Below are positions 25,973 through 38,780 of a DNA stretch of 64,000 bases, one piece after another. A model generated the notes under the pieces. The model saw nothing but the letters and a program-made list of their open reading frames with translations, was not told where the DNA came from and did not search any database. The stretch's first letter is position 1; every line of letters begins with the position of its first letter. Made by a program: the position numbers and the translations under genes. Source of the DNA: Cyclaneusma minus (lineage: Eukaryota; Ascomycota; Leotiomycetes; Marthamycetales; Marthamycetaceae); assembly GCA_037179335.1 (NCBI GenBank), contig JAKZHN010000015.1, forward strand, positions 248,001-312,000, in the 5' to 3' direction.

Positions 25973-28900
25973 TTAATTAGCATTTTTTTATTAAAGGCTG
26001 CAAATTTGCAAAATTATTAAAAAAGGTATTATTTTTAATTATGCAATATATTAATTGGTCCTTAAAAATTCCGGCCTTAAAATTTTCCAAGCTTTAATAA
26101 TAAGCAATCAGAAAATCCTGCCAGCTTTTGTTTTTTTATTTAATCGCCGTATTTTATTACGGCCATTTAATTATTTTAAAATATATTGTTATTGTATTTC
26201 TATACCTTTTAGCCAAGCAATAATAATAATAAATTGCGCCCTTTATATATAGCCTTAATTCAAAGCTTTAACCTAGTTTAAATTAAGCTATATTTAAATT
26301 TGATTTATTTAAATTTATATTATTTAAATTTGCAATATTTAAATTTAAATTTTTTAAAAATTAATTTTAAGCCTTTATTAGGCAAAAGCTTAAAACAAAC
26401 CTAACGCCTTTATTTGGCATTTAAGGAATTTTATAGCTACCTAATATAGCACAATAATTGCGCAATTGCCTAATATATTTTTAATATCAACCATGTTTTT
26501 AAAAAAATAACTTATTTTATAGCGTTTTATTAGCCCAATTAATATAATTAGCTGCGCAATTACCTGCTTTATATTTTATAATTATACCGCTTAAAAAACA
26601 ATTAAAAAAATAGATTTATTTTGTATTTAAATTTTTAAGTTTTTAAAATTAAACTAAAATATATTAAAGGCTATAATTTAAAAAGAATTAATATAAAAAA
26701 TTTAAAAATGTATATTAAGCTTATATTAAATACAGTTTTTTTGAATTAATATAGTAAAAAATAGAAAATAGAATTTACCGATATAAATTTATAAATATTA
26801 TATTAAAATAAATTTAAAAACTAGAAATTTAATATATTCAAGGCCGCAAAATTAAATATATATTATATGCTTAATTTCTTTTTATAAATAATAGCATTTT
26901 TATAAACAATATTATAGATTTGTTTTTGGCTATTTTTTTATTTAATTTGGCAATAAAGAATTAAAACTCCTGGTTATTATAGCTAAAGAATTTGCTAAAA
27001 AAAAATAGAAAGAAGTTTTTTTCATATATTTATTGTATTTTTAATTTAATTATTAAAGGCATTTATAGCAATTTTTTAAACCCTTTTCCAAAAAAATCAG
27101 ATTTAAAAGCCTTTGAAAATGGCTAAAAAAATTTAGTTAAAATATTTAGCAAACTTTTAAAAAAAGCTGGAATTGAAATAATTAAGAAATTGATTAAGGA
27201 TTAAATATTTTAAAAATGGTTTTATATTTAATTTAAACCATTATTCAAACCATTTTTAAAAATTTCCCTATATTAAAAAAATATACTAGGATTTTTAAAA
27301 ATTCCTTATAAAGCTATTTTTAATTACGGAATACTTTTTGTATCCCGCTACCTTTTTTAAAATATAAATATTATTTTTAAAAACTCTATATATTATTTTC
27401 TCCTTTTTTTAGGCCCTTTACTAATATAAAAAAATAAAAGCCCAATTCTTTTAAATTTTGGCAAAAATAAAAAATAAAATTATAAGGCTAAAAAAACAAT
27501 TATAAATATTGGTAAAATATATTAAAAAGAACCGCTATAGCAATAAACCATTTAATATTTTAGATATTAAGCTTTAAAGGCTTTATAATATATATAACAA
27601 AGCCGGTACTTTAAAAACTAATTATACTATAATTTATTTATATATATTAATTAGTAAAGCCCGGGAATATGATAACCATTTACTAATATATAAAGGCTTT
27701 ATATTTAATAAAATAATTAAATTTATTAAAATGAAATTTAAAATAGAAGCTAATAAAATAAAATACTGGAATTTATAAAAGAATATTAGCCTTTATAAAG
27801 CTATTACCGATAATTTAAGCAAATTCAAAATGGAATATTTGAATTTAATGCTAAATAATTTTTAAAAAATCCAGCCTAATTTTGGTTTTAAATACCAATT
27901 GGATAAAACTATTATAAATTCGCTTTATAAAGAAATCTAATATATATATATATATATAAACGGGTTTTTTTTAAATTTATAGCCAAATTATAAAAATTTG
28001 GCCGCTTAAACCCGTTTTATTATTTTTAATAAAATAAAAATTAATGCCTTTTTTGCAAACTAATTTAATATTTATTTTTATTTTGGATTTTATAATTATG
28101 GTCCAGAATTTTTTAGCCATTCTTTTTATAATGCCGCTTTTTTATTTTAATTTTAATATTTTTATAATAATAAAATTAATGAAAAGCCAAATTATTTAAG
28201 TATAATTTTGGCTAACCAATTCTATATTTATTACATTAATAAAAAAATATATAATAGAAAATATAATAGCAAATTTAAAAGGGATTTTCAAAAAAAGCCA
28301 TATTATATCTATAATAAGCTAGACTATTTCTTTGTTAAGCATTTTAAGGATAAATAGAATAAATATTAAAAAAAAATGGAAAAACGTAAAAAATAAAAGA
28401 AAAAAATCCTTAAATAAAAAGTATTATTATACCTTTTTATATAAAATTAAAGGAGCAAAATTATGGAAGAATAATTCTAATAATTAGTAATTGGCAAAGG
28501 ATATTATATATTTTATTAAAATTATATAGCTTTTCCAAAGCATTTAATTATATAATTTGGAAAATAAGGAAAGCCTTTATTTAAAATTTATTTTAAAATT
28601 TATTTTTTTGTTTTTTATATTTATTTATAATTGGTACCGGTATTTTAAACGGTTAAGCTATTATAAATATTTTTGCAAATATATAAATAGCTTTTTTATT
28701 TATTAGAATATTATCATTTATTTTATTTTATTTAAAAAATCTAGTTTTTATAGCAGAGATTTTTATTATTTATAGCCATTGTATTAAAGGGATTTTTAAA
28801 GCATTTTTTAAATAATAATGCTGCTCAAATATTATTTAATAATATTGGCCAATTTAAGGCTTTTTAAAGAATTATTTTTGGCTTGGAGCTTAAATTTATT

Positions 28901-29940
28901 TTACAAGGTATTTTTTGTATTTATTTTGAAAATAATAGCCTAAATAAGCTATTAAATATAGCTAATATTTAAATACTATTTGAAATAATTTCCTTTGTTA
29001 TAATGGATAATAATATTCTTATGCTTTTTTTTATATAATATAAAAAAATATGTATTTATTATAATAATATAAAAAATATTATGGTTTAAAAAGATTTTAA
29101 AATGGCTATGTTTATTAAATAAGGCTATTTATAATTTCTATTTATTTTGACCAAATTTAATAATATAAAAAAAGCTATTAAATATTTAATAAAAATTAAA
29201 TTAAAAGAATCCATAGAAATTAGGGCTATGCTATTGTAAAAAAATACAAAAATTTTTATTTAATGCGGATAAGAGTTTTAAAATAAAAGCTTTCAAACAA
29301 ATTATTAAATATTGCCATCAATATTAAATTTATAGCAAATCTTTAGCACGCTTTAAATTTAATATTAAAAAAAAATTAATGCTAAAATTTTAATAAATAT
29401 TTTTTAATAGAAAGGCTATTATATTATCTATATTATAAATATAGTTATTAAATTTCAAGCAATAGGAATTATATTATTTTAATACATAAAAATAATTTAG
29501 CAAGCTATTAAATTATGCTAAATTAATATTTATTTAGGCCTATCTAATTTTTTAATAGTAAATGCTAAAATGGAATTTATTAGCAAGAAATTTTAAGCCT
29601 AGACCGCCCTTAAAAATATTTAAACAAAAATTATCCCAATTAAAATACACTGAACTATTGGACGAAATAAGCATTATTATGCAATTTTTAAAAAAGCTAT
29701 TAAAACCATTTTTAATAATTTTCCAAATACCCCAATTAAAATAATATTGCAAATAGCAATTGAAGCTATTAATAATATAGCTAAATTAAATAGCTTTATT
29801 TCTAGTTTTTGGTATTTAATGCTTATTTAAAGCTTATTTGTAAATTAGTATTATTTCTTTTAGTAATTAAAAAAAATAGAAACTATTAAAAAAGCTATAG
29901 CTAAAATTAAAAACAAATTAAAAAAATGGTAACTAGCGCC

Positions 29941-30640
29941 AATTATAAAATTATAAAATTATAAAATTATAAAATTATAAAATTATAAAATTATAAAATT
30001 ATAAAATTATAAAATTATAAAATTATAAAATTATAAAATTATAAAATTATAAAATTATAAAATTATAAAATTATACAAGTATAAAATTATAAAATTATAA
30101 AATTATACAAGTATACAAGTATAAAATTATACAAGTATACAATTATAAAATTATACAAGTATACAAGTATAAAATTATACAAGTATACAAGTATACAAGT
30201 ATACAATTATACAAGTATACAATTATACAAGTATACAATTATACAAGTATACAACTATACAAGTATACAACTATACAAGTATACAACTATACAAGTATAC
30301 AACTATACAACTATACAACTATACAACTATACAACTATACAACTATACAACTATACAACTATACAACTATACAACTATACAACTATACAACTGTTCAATT
30401 ATACAATTGTTCAACTATACAATTGGACAATTATAAAATTGGACAATTATAAAATTGGACAATTATAAAATTGGACAATTATAAAATTGGACAATTATAA
30501 AATTGTCCAATTATAAAATTGGACAATTATAAAATTGGACAATTATAAAATTGGACAATTATAAAATTGGAAATTATAAAATTGGACAATTATAAAATTG
30601 GACAATTATAAAATTGGACAATTATAAAATTGGAAATTAA
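29941..30640. repeat. 700-bp minisatellite of 8-bp units that changes type along its length
   Basis: The array starts as AAAATTAT units (29941 to about 30075). It becomes a mixture of ACAAGTAT and ACAATTAT, then near-uniform ACAACTAT (about 30245-30390). It ends as a 16-bp higher-order unit AAAATTGGACAATTAT (about 30420-30640). Each zone is locally homogeneous, as expected if repeats were amplified in successive blocks. Confidence 0.9.
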
Positions 30641-31919
30641 TAGTGGAAATTAATAAAAAGAATATAAATTTTAAATTCATTTATATTAAGCTATAATATA
30701 TAAATTAAAATGCCTCTTATAATCCATTTTTAAACTAGCCTACGCTTATAGCGCTAAATAAACCTACGCCTATAATGCCAAATAGGCCAATTTTCACAGC
30801 GTTATTTATAATACCAAATATTTTATTATTTATTTCATTAGCTATATTATAATTTAAGGCATTATTTAAATTAAAACCAAAATTATTAATATTTTAGATA
30901 AATTCTTTTTTAAATTAATTAAAATACCAGCTTAAATTAGAATTAGAATTTAAATTTAAATATGATTTTCTAGCGTCCAGGAAAAAAAACCAATTGTTAA
31001 GCAGCAGAAATAATCCTAAAGGTATTTAAAAGCTCAAAAAGCCATGGGGATAATTAAGGATTTTAAAATCAATAAATAATAAATTAAATGCATAAAGATA
31101 TTTAGCTAAAAAGAATTTTGGCTATAATTTAAAATCAAATAATTTAAAATCAAAATTAAAAAAGGTAAATATATATTTTTATATTGCGGAAAATGATTTT
31201 AAATTTTAATGGGATTTTTTTCCTTAAAAAAAAGCTCAATATGCAGCTATATTTATAGCTAAAAAAAAAGGGAAGATTATTATTAAAAGCAAACCATTTA
31301 AGCTTTTAAACCAGGCGAAAATAAATAGCCTTATAATTATAAATGTTTTTAAATTTGTTTTATTTAATTTTTAAATTTATAATAAAAAATAAATATTTAA
31401 AATTAAAAAAATTAAAAAAATTAAAGGCAAAGCTATATTTATACTATATAAAAAATAAAAATTAATAGTGCAAAAATACAATAATGCTGGTAAGCGGTTT
31501 ATTTTAATTTAATTTTTAACGGTTTAATATTATGCCCAAAGGATTTTTATTTGCTTAATATTTATTTTTACTTTTAAATATAAATGGCTATTAGTTTTAA
31601 AGGATATTATATAGGTATATCCGAATTTCTAAAATAAACTATATAGGAAGATTTATTGCTACCCGCTTAAAAAAATAAACAATAATTTCTTTTCTAATAA
31701 TATTATTTATTTTTTAAAGCCATTTTATAGCTTAGTTAAAGCCGGTTTTTATTGGTTTATTATTTATTTAAAGCGCTGTATTAAGAAATTCTATATAAAA
31801 ATATTTATATTTAACCTTTATTTTATAATTTCCAATTCAAATTTTAAAAATCTGGATTTATAAGCGGTAATGGCATTTTAAATAAATAATATTTTAATTT
31901 TAGCCATTTGAAAATAATT

Positions 31920-32135
31920 GTGTGGATCGCTAACTAAGCCGGGCACGCGCCTCAGGCGCGTGTCACGTGCTTAGCACGCGCCCCATGCCCGGGGCGCTAG
32001 CCTAGCTTAGCGCCAGCCATGGGGACCACCCCTATAGCTCTCCGGCGGCCCTCCAGCTACCCTTCCCTCTCCATAGCCAATACAACCTGTCTATTACCCC
32101 CGCGCGCGCACTACCCTGACCTTATAGGAACGAAT
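31920..32135. mobile_element. GC-rich unmutated island inside the RIP block; possible recent short insertion
   Basis: About 215 bp with many CpG sites, lying in sequence that otherwise has almost none. It starts near GTGTGGATCGC and ends near GGAACGAAT. The left part holds strong hairpins: CACGCGCCT/AGGCGCGTG separated by one base, and GGCGCTA/TAGCGCC. The heptamer AATAATT occurs on both sides (31913-31919 and 32136-32142) and could be a target duplication, but in A/T-rich DNA this is weak. No coding potential is seen. Confidence 0.5.
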
Positions 32136-33185
32136 AATAATTAGATTTTAAAAAATAAAAGCTTTAAAATACCAAATTTAAAGCTAACCCTAAAATTGAA
32201 TTAACAAAGAATACCCTTTTAATATTTAATGGATGTATTTTTTTTTAAAAAAAAAGCTATAATTTTTAAATAAAAAAGCCAAAATAATAAACTTAATTTT
32301 ATAGATTTTACAGCTTTTAATATAAAAGCCTATTATATTTGAAAAAAACTAAGGCAATTTATCCGTTATTAATATATTAATTTAAATTAGCATTTAATTT
32401 ACTAATTGCAGCTTAATATTAGAATCCTATTAAATAAAATATAAAGGTTTTAAATAAAAGTCTAAAATAAATAATCGATAATTCTAATTGAAAATTAATT
32501 TATATTCTTTTGGATTTTGCTATAATTAAGCTATTTATCTTTCTAAATAAATTATTTACTAATAATAAAAATTTGTTTTTCTAATTGGATTATTTAGTTG
32601 TTTTCGCAAATAAATTTTTGGATATTTTAGCAGCTATATTTAAATTTAAAAGCAATATTATTTATTAAAGCAGTATTAAATTAAAAAGAATTACCAAAAG
32701 CATTTTAGCTTTAAAGATTTTAGCTATGGTATTAGGCATTAATATAGCAGTTTTAATTAGCTTTATTTTTAATTCAATTACCTTTTAGCTAAATATACCT
32801 AATATATTTATTATTATTAATACGGATAGCTATAATGTTTTATAAATATTTAATTAATTTAAAAACTATTATAAAAAAGCGTTTAATAATGGATATTTTA
32901 TATTTAAAGCAAAGCTATAAAAAATTTAAAAATTTAAAAAATTAATAGCAAAAATAATCCAGCGAACGCCTTTATTAAAGCAGCTTTTAATAAAGCTTTA
33001 AAAAAGCTAGTAAAAGGAGATAAAGGAATTATTTAAATAAAGGGATAGATAAATAAGAAAAAAGCTTTATAAAAAGCTTGATAAATTATAATAACGGGAA
33101 AAAAACTTTTTAAAGTTATTATTTAATTAAATACCAATTTTAGCAGCTGGTTAGCTTTGTCTATTATAAAATAAAAAACTTTAAA

Positions 33186-33389
33186 TATTTAACCAATTGC
33201 AATTTTAAGCAGCTAGCCAGGATAGCCCGTACCCTTATAGCTATTACTAATGCCAAAAGCTAGAAATAGCTTTAAAAAAAGCGCCGGCAATATACCAGCT
33301 TTTTTTCTTTAAATATAATTAATAAAATATATTAACGACCCCGAATCGCACATGCTTTATTTTACCCGTTTGCCTTTGATAAACTAATA
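33186..33389. repeat. Right LTR of nested element 3
   Basis: Begins TATTTAACCAATTGC and ends AAACTAATA, followed directly by the ATAAT duplication at 33390-33394. Confidence 0.75.
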
Positions 33390-34655
33390 ATAATAGCTAA
33401 AATAAATTTTAAATTAATAAAGTCCAAATTTTATAATGCTATATAATAATTTAATAGCTTATATTAAATTAATTTTAAAAAATAAATAAATTAGAGCTTT
33501 AAAAAGTTAAAGAAAAATTTGGCAATAAAGTTTATTTTTTGCTTAAATATAAATTTGGATAATGTTTTTTCATAATATAAAAATATTTAGCAAATAAAAG
33601 GAAAAGGTAAAAGCAAACATTAAATATTGGTTAATTTTTTAAATTATTGAAATTTAAATAAAAATTAATTTTTTGCTATTATTATTATAGCTTTAAGCTA
33701 TTATTTTGTTTTATATAGAAATTTAATAGCTTTATTTTTGATTTTATAAATTATATAATAGCCGAAAATTTATATATTATTATATATTGCAGGATTACAT
33801 TTAATAAATTTAAAAACGCCGGCAATTATAAAATTATTAAATTTAGCTTTAGCGGAAATTTTAAACGGAAAGCTAAAAAAAAATGCCGTTTTTGCGGAAT
33901 TTAAATGCCAGTTTTATATTGCTTTTTTTTTAAATATAAAGGTTTTTATAGCAACTGGATTTTTTTAAAAATAATAAAAGAATTTTTTTAGCTTTATTTT
34001 AAAATAATTAAAAAAATAAACCTTGTTTTTATTATTTTTCAGGCGACCGCGATTATATTTGGCTGGTTTTTATACTATATTATTTAATATATTAAAAATT
34101 ATAATATTTTAAATTATAATTAATGGTATATTTTGCGCTAAGGCAATTGGTATATTTAATATACTATATTAAAGCGGTTTTAGCGGGTTAAAGATTGGCG
34201 TATTTTTTAATAAAAAAATTATTAAAACAAATTATAAAGCTATTTAGCGAGTTATTTGGAAATTTATTTGGAAAATTATTTTACGTATTATTTTCGATCA
34301 GGTAAAAATATATAATAATGCTACGAAAAATTATAGGATTATATAAGAGTTTTTAATAGCGAGAAATTTAAATAAATTTTCCCAATTAATTTTATTATCT
34401 TGATTTTTTTTAAAAACATTTAATAGGGAAGCTAAAAAAAAAGAAACTTAATAGCAATAGTATTTGGAATATTATAGGTATTAAAATTATAATTTATAAT
34501 TTATCTAGCTCGGATGCATTAATTTTTTTTATAGCTAATTAAATTATTTTAATATATTTAATAATATTTGGGATAGGAAAGGAGTTTTTATTTGTATAAA
34601 GGTAGATTTTAAATATTAGAAAAATAGGCATTAGATTATTTGGTCCAGCAAAATT

Positions 34656-34663
34656 ATTAAGCG
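34656..34663. repeat. Target site duplication ATTAAGCG, left copy
   Basis: Exact match to 35158-35165 on the other side of the 494-bp insert. Confidence 0.7.
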
Positions 34664-35157
34664 TTTTCTTTTTTTAACTCAGTTTATTATCCGATGTATC
34701 TTCTAATGAGATATGCGGTTGGCGTCTATGGTTTGTATGTATGTATTACTACAAGAGGAAACCGTTCACTCAAGCTAATTCCCTTTTTGAGTTCACCAAA
34801 AGGATAAGGCACCCTTGGCGCTCCATTGGAGCTACTCCGGCGAGGGTCCGGCGAGGCACGGGGGAAACCCATAGCCAACTTAATGTCTGCCCAAAAGGCG
34901 GGTCTGTGGGTTCCTTGATGTCGAACCGTAATTGTGTCCTTGGCTGCCATTGCCGCACGTGGTCCAAGGCTTAGTAACCTAGTACGCATACACCACTCCC
35001 TTGTTCCCAACCCCTGCGCTATGCTTCGTCCCTACCCTGACCCCTTCCAGCCCTTCCCCACCCTTTCCTTCCTAGCTTGGGGCTAGGGTTCACCCTCCTG
35101 GTCCGTCTGCTCCATTTTCTCCACTATGCCAGCTTGAGAAAAGTGGCAGGCTGCCGG
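34664..35157 (-). mobile_element. SINE-like or 5'-truncated non-LTR insertion with 8-bp target duplication
   Basis: A 494-bp block of normal base composition sits in RIP-mutated DNA between perfect 8-bp direct repeats ATTAAGCG (34656-34663 and 35158-35165). Read on the minus strand it starts CCGGCAGCCTGCC and ends in an A-rich tail (GTTAAAAAAAGAAAA), which is the layout of a target-primed retroposon. A B-box-like sequence GGTTCGACATC lies at 34917-34927 on the minus strand, and a weak A-box-like TGGCATAGTGGA lies near its 5' end. The two are about 200 bp apart, too far for a standard tRNA promoter. A 94-codon minus frame resembles nothing I know. Either a SINE or the 3' end of a LINE would fit. 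Confidence 0.65.
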
Positions 35158-35165
35158 ATTAAGCG
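35158..35165. repeat. Target site duplication ATTAAGCG, right copy
   Basis: Exact match to 34656-34663. Confidence 0.7.
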
Positions 35166-38100
35166 CTTTATAAGCTATTTGGAGCTATAATTAGCGAAAG
35201 GCTTTTAGTTTTTTTTTAAAAAAAATAGTATTTAATTTTGCTAATAAATTAATATAATTTAATGAAAATAATTTTATATTAAATTCCATATATATATCAT
35301 TTGGTTTTAATTTTTTTGCTAATAATTTTTTTGTTTTAATTATAAATAATAATATTTAGTAAATTAATATAAATATTAATTTAATATAGCCTTAGGGTTT
35401 TCCAAATATTTTTAATAATTTTAAAAAATAGGAATTTTGCAATTTAATAGCTAATTGCAATATTAATAGTATCGAAAATATTATAGCTATTAATCTTAAT
35501 AATATTTATTATAATTTTACAATTGAAATTCAAATTATTGGGAAGCTTTAATTTAAATTTAATTAGGGAAATATTAAATATTCAATAATTATAATAAACT
35601 TTAATAATTTTTATTATTATTGCGCAATTGAAATTTATATTAGCGCGATTTATAATTTTTTTATTTTTTTTTGGCTAAAATGGCTTTACGCATTATAAAT
35701 GCAATAAAGCTTAGCAATAATAAAAATAAAAGCTAATAAAAAAATTTGCAAAAAAAATAGCTATTGCTAAAAAAAAAGCTATTGATATTTTTATTTGCGG
35801 ATAATTTTGATGTTTAAATTATTTTGGACTAATTTATTTAAAAAAAAATTTAAATTTAAATTTTAAATAATTTATATTATTAATATAAAAAACTTGGAGT
35901 TTTTATATTAATAATATAAAAATTTATAATATTAAATGGTATTAAAGTTTAAACTATATTTAAAATGCTATTATTATTTTTGCCAAAGGTAATATAATTT
36001 TATTAGCTTTAAAAATATTTATTTCTAAAGCAAATATAATTTTTATAAAGCTTTAAATTATTTATAATTATTTATAAAAATATTAATTGCATTGCTATTT
36101 GGTATAATACTTTAAAAAATATTAGCAGAATAGCAATTAGCCAAAGCAAATAATTTAGCGATTTTGGAATTTATAAAAATATTTAAATTAAATAGTTAAT
36201 TGCTAATAAAAAGATAGCAAATAATAGCGTTAGCAAAAATAAAAGCAGTTTTAGCAATATTAATAGGATTAAAAGACGTGGATATTATATATTAATGCGA
36301 AAATAATATAAAAGCAATTTTAATTGTCTTTTTTATAATTTTCATATTTTAAATTATTTATTTATTAAATGTAACAATAAAAAAGCTAGCTAAAATAGGA
36401 GTTTTTTTAAAAGGTTTTTATTTAATAAGTTAAAACTTTTAATTTGCTAAAGGAAAATTTAATAAGCTTTAATAATAAAAGCTTAATTAATGCTTTAAAA
36501 AATCCGTTTTTAATTTTTTAATTTTTTATATTAATTGGGCTTTTTATAACAAGTAAATTAGCAATTAAACTTTCGGCAAATATAATATAGTTTTTATTTA
36601 TGCTTTTAAAAGGCAAGAAAAATTAAATTAAATTAATAATTAGTAAAATATTGGCCAGAATTTTATTTTGGAATAATTTATTAATTTATAATAATATTTT
36701 GAAAATTATTGCAAAAGAAATTATAGCTGGTAAATATTTTTATTAAAGCTAATTTATATTTAGAAATATTTTTAATTGCAAATATTAATTAATTGCACTT
36801 TTTTTTATAAATTTTATATAGATTTTGCTAAAGGAGTTTAAATTTAATAAATCGGATTTTAAGGCAATTTAAATAGAATTTATTAGCATTTGCGGAATTA
36901 TTAATAATGCAAGTGTATTTTAAAATTTTCCAAAAATTAAAATATTGAAAATAACGAATGCCAATTTTAAAGTGTTTTTTTATCCATTTAATTATTTGCT
37001 AAATAATTGAATTTTTATTAAATAAATGCTTAAAATAAAATTTCTTGGCCTTGCTAATTAATATAATTAAATATATATTTATTATATTTTTAATATAGAT
37101 ATTATATTTGTAATATAAATTTGCAAATATACGCAATTTCCTTTTATAAATATTAAATATTTTGCTGCTATATTTTATTTTATTATTTTTATATGCTTTA
37201 GCGAGTTTTAAAATTTATTTAAAAATAGCAAAATTAAAAAAAAGCAATAGATTAATTGAGAATATTATTATTAAAAAAAATTAAAAAAGCAGGAATAGCG
37301 AATTTAAATATTTTTTATCTAAAGCATTTAAAAGCAATTTGGGGAATTTTTTTGGAAGTAGAATTATTATTTAAATTGATAAATAATAGAGAATTTTTAA
37401 TATAATTGGCAGATTGGTTAGCAAGCTAATTAATAAACAAATTGGCAAATTAATTAGTATTGGCAAATTTAATTATTAGGTAGGGACGGGATTTAAAGCA
37501 ATAAAAAAAATTATAAATTTGCTATTAACGAATTTTAAAATAGGATATCGGTAAAAATTATAGTATTAAAAAAAGTTTTTAGGAAATTAGCGGTTTTTTA
37601 AAAGCTTAATAAACTTGTTTTTTAAACAATTTAATAGCTTTTGTTTTTAAAAGAAATTATATAAGCTATTAAAAATAATAAAGCGCGGGCCAATAATTGG
37701 AATATATATATTATAATTATATAAATAATTTTTTATAATAATTTAAATATATGCAAATACTTTAGCAAATAATTAAAAAATCCAAATCTTTTTATTTTTT
37801 AAAAGGCATTATTTATTTAATTAATTATTTTATAGCTTTGTAAAAAATAAAATATAAAGACAAAAATTATTTGCTAGATATAAATAGCAAATTTATTTAT
37901 ATTAAATTTATAGAAAATATATTTACCAGTTTATTTATAATTAATAATAGTATTTAGCAAAAATAGCTTATTTTAAAAAATCAAAAAACGCTATAAGCAA
38001 GCAAAAAAAAAGAATTAGCATTATTTTTTATATTAATAGCTAGAATTTATTTTTATTTATTTTTAATAAAAACCCCTGCTATAAAAAAAATAAAAATAAA

Positions 38101-38585
38101 AGGGATTTTTAATTTGGTAATGGAATTTAATAATTAATAGGGTTTATAATAAAAGGGAAATAAATAAATAATAATAGTAAAAGGAAATTAAAAAAATATA
38201 TAAAAGCAAAAAAAAAGAAAAGATTGGTTTTTAATAATTATAGCCTTTGCTTGGCGAATAAAATAGGTTTTAATTGCCAAATTCAAATATTGTAAAATAT
38301 AAGCTTTTACAATTTAAAAGGTAATTAATAACGAGGTATATAATAAATATAATAGTTAAAAGGTAAAGGCAAGTAAATTAATGCTTTATATATTTTTTAT
38401 AAATATTTTAAAGCTGTATAAATAGCTTTTTATCTAGTATAAATGGTATAAAAAATGGTTATCCGGTTTTTTAATATAAATAAAGCCTTTAGCAATTAAT
38501 TAATAAAAATTCGATAAAAATAGGCAGCGTTGTTTTTTTCGGGGATTTTGCCAATTTGTATTTTCGTTAAAAAAATACTAATTAG

Positions 38586-38780
38586 TATTGGTTTAACGGG
38601 ATTATATAGGGCTAGCTAGTGTTAGGGGTGGTAATGGTGGTATATTAAAGCGTGGAGGAAAGAAAAGCTCTTTTTGCAAATAATGAAGATATTGTTAGCT
38701 CTTGGCGTAAGCTGGTGCCTGAGGCAGGCACTGGCTTACGCCACCACTACTACTAGCTACTCACTCGCCATGGTCAGACA
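38586..38780 (+). repeat. 3' LTR of the outer element
   Basis: 195 bp ending in GTCAGACA, followed by TATTG. It contains an inverted repeat (GGCGTAAGC...GCTTACGCC with inner GTGCCT...AGGCAC, about 38704-38742) that is also present in the 5' LTR. Its right half keeps more G and C than the left LTR, while its left half is more mutated. Confidence 0.9.

Larger units (their letters stand above)
25769..33389. mobile_element. Nested LTR element 3 with target duplication ATAAT (about 7.6 kb)
   Basis: Bounded by direct repeats of about 204 bp at 25769-25972 and 33186-33389. Both begin TATTTAACCA (decayed TGTTTAACC) and end in AATA (decayed AACA). The flanking 5-mers are identical: ATAAT at 25764-25768 and at 33390-33394. 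Differences between the LTRs are mainly transitions. Inside are a 0.7-kb minisatellite (29941-30640) and a normal-composition island (31920-32135). The rest is stop-rich A/T sequence; stretches near 27.4-29.4 kb have long near-open frames but nothing I can assign to pol. Confidence 0.75.
33390..38585. other. Mutated interior of the outer element, right part
   Basis: About 5.2 kb of A/T-rich, stop-filled sequence between nested element 3 and the 3' LTR of the outer element, broken by the 0.5-kb insert at 34664-35157. No gene can be read. Some RIP-type decay of pol coding sequence is expected here, but I could not identify motifs. Confidence 0.55.
8378..38780 (+). mobile_element. Outer LTR retrotransposon, RIP-mutated and interrupted by nested elements
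   Basis: This 30.4-kb block is bounded by a 195-bp direct repeat (8378-8572 and 38586-38780). The outermost ends read TG...CA, and perfect 5-bp duplications TATTG lie just outside (8373-8377 and 38781-38785), which is the mark of an integrase-mediated insertion. The bases after the left LTR (TTGGGGATTT) fit a primer-binding site, so I place the element on the plus strand. Subtracting the nested intervals at 10.30-17.89, 17.89-25.09 and 25.77-33.39 kb and the 0.5-kb insert at 34.66 kb leaves about 7.5 kb, the usual size of a gypsy or copia element. The interior is almost all A and T with stops in every frame, so no gag/pol can be read and the superfamily is unknown. Confidence 0.85.

Noticed and set aside
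21503..29752. Open frames of 60-99 codons inside the A/T-rich block (for example 22012-22311, 23601-23825, 26055-26252, 29552-29752)
   Set aside because: They encode only Phe/Ile/Lys/Asn/Leu/Tyr-rich peptides forced by composition, overlap on both strands and lie in mutated transposon interiors.
8573..38585. Regional centromere
   Set aside because: The block is A/T-rich and repeat-filled, but two LTR pairs with perfect target duplications explain it as nested insertions. Nothing specific to a centromere can be read without CENP-A data.
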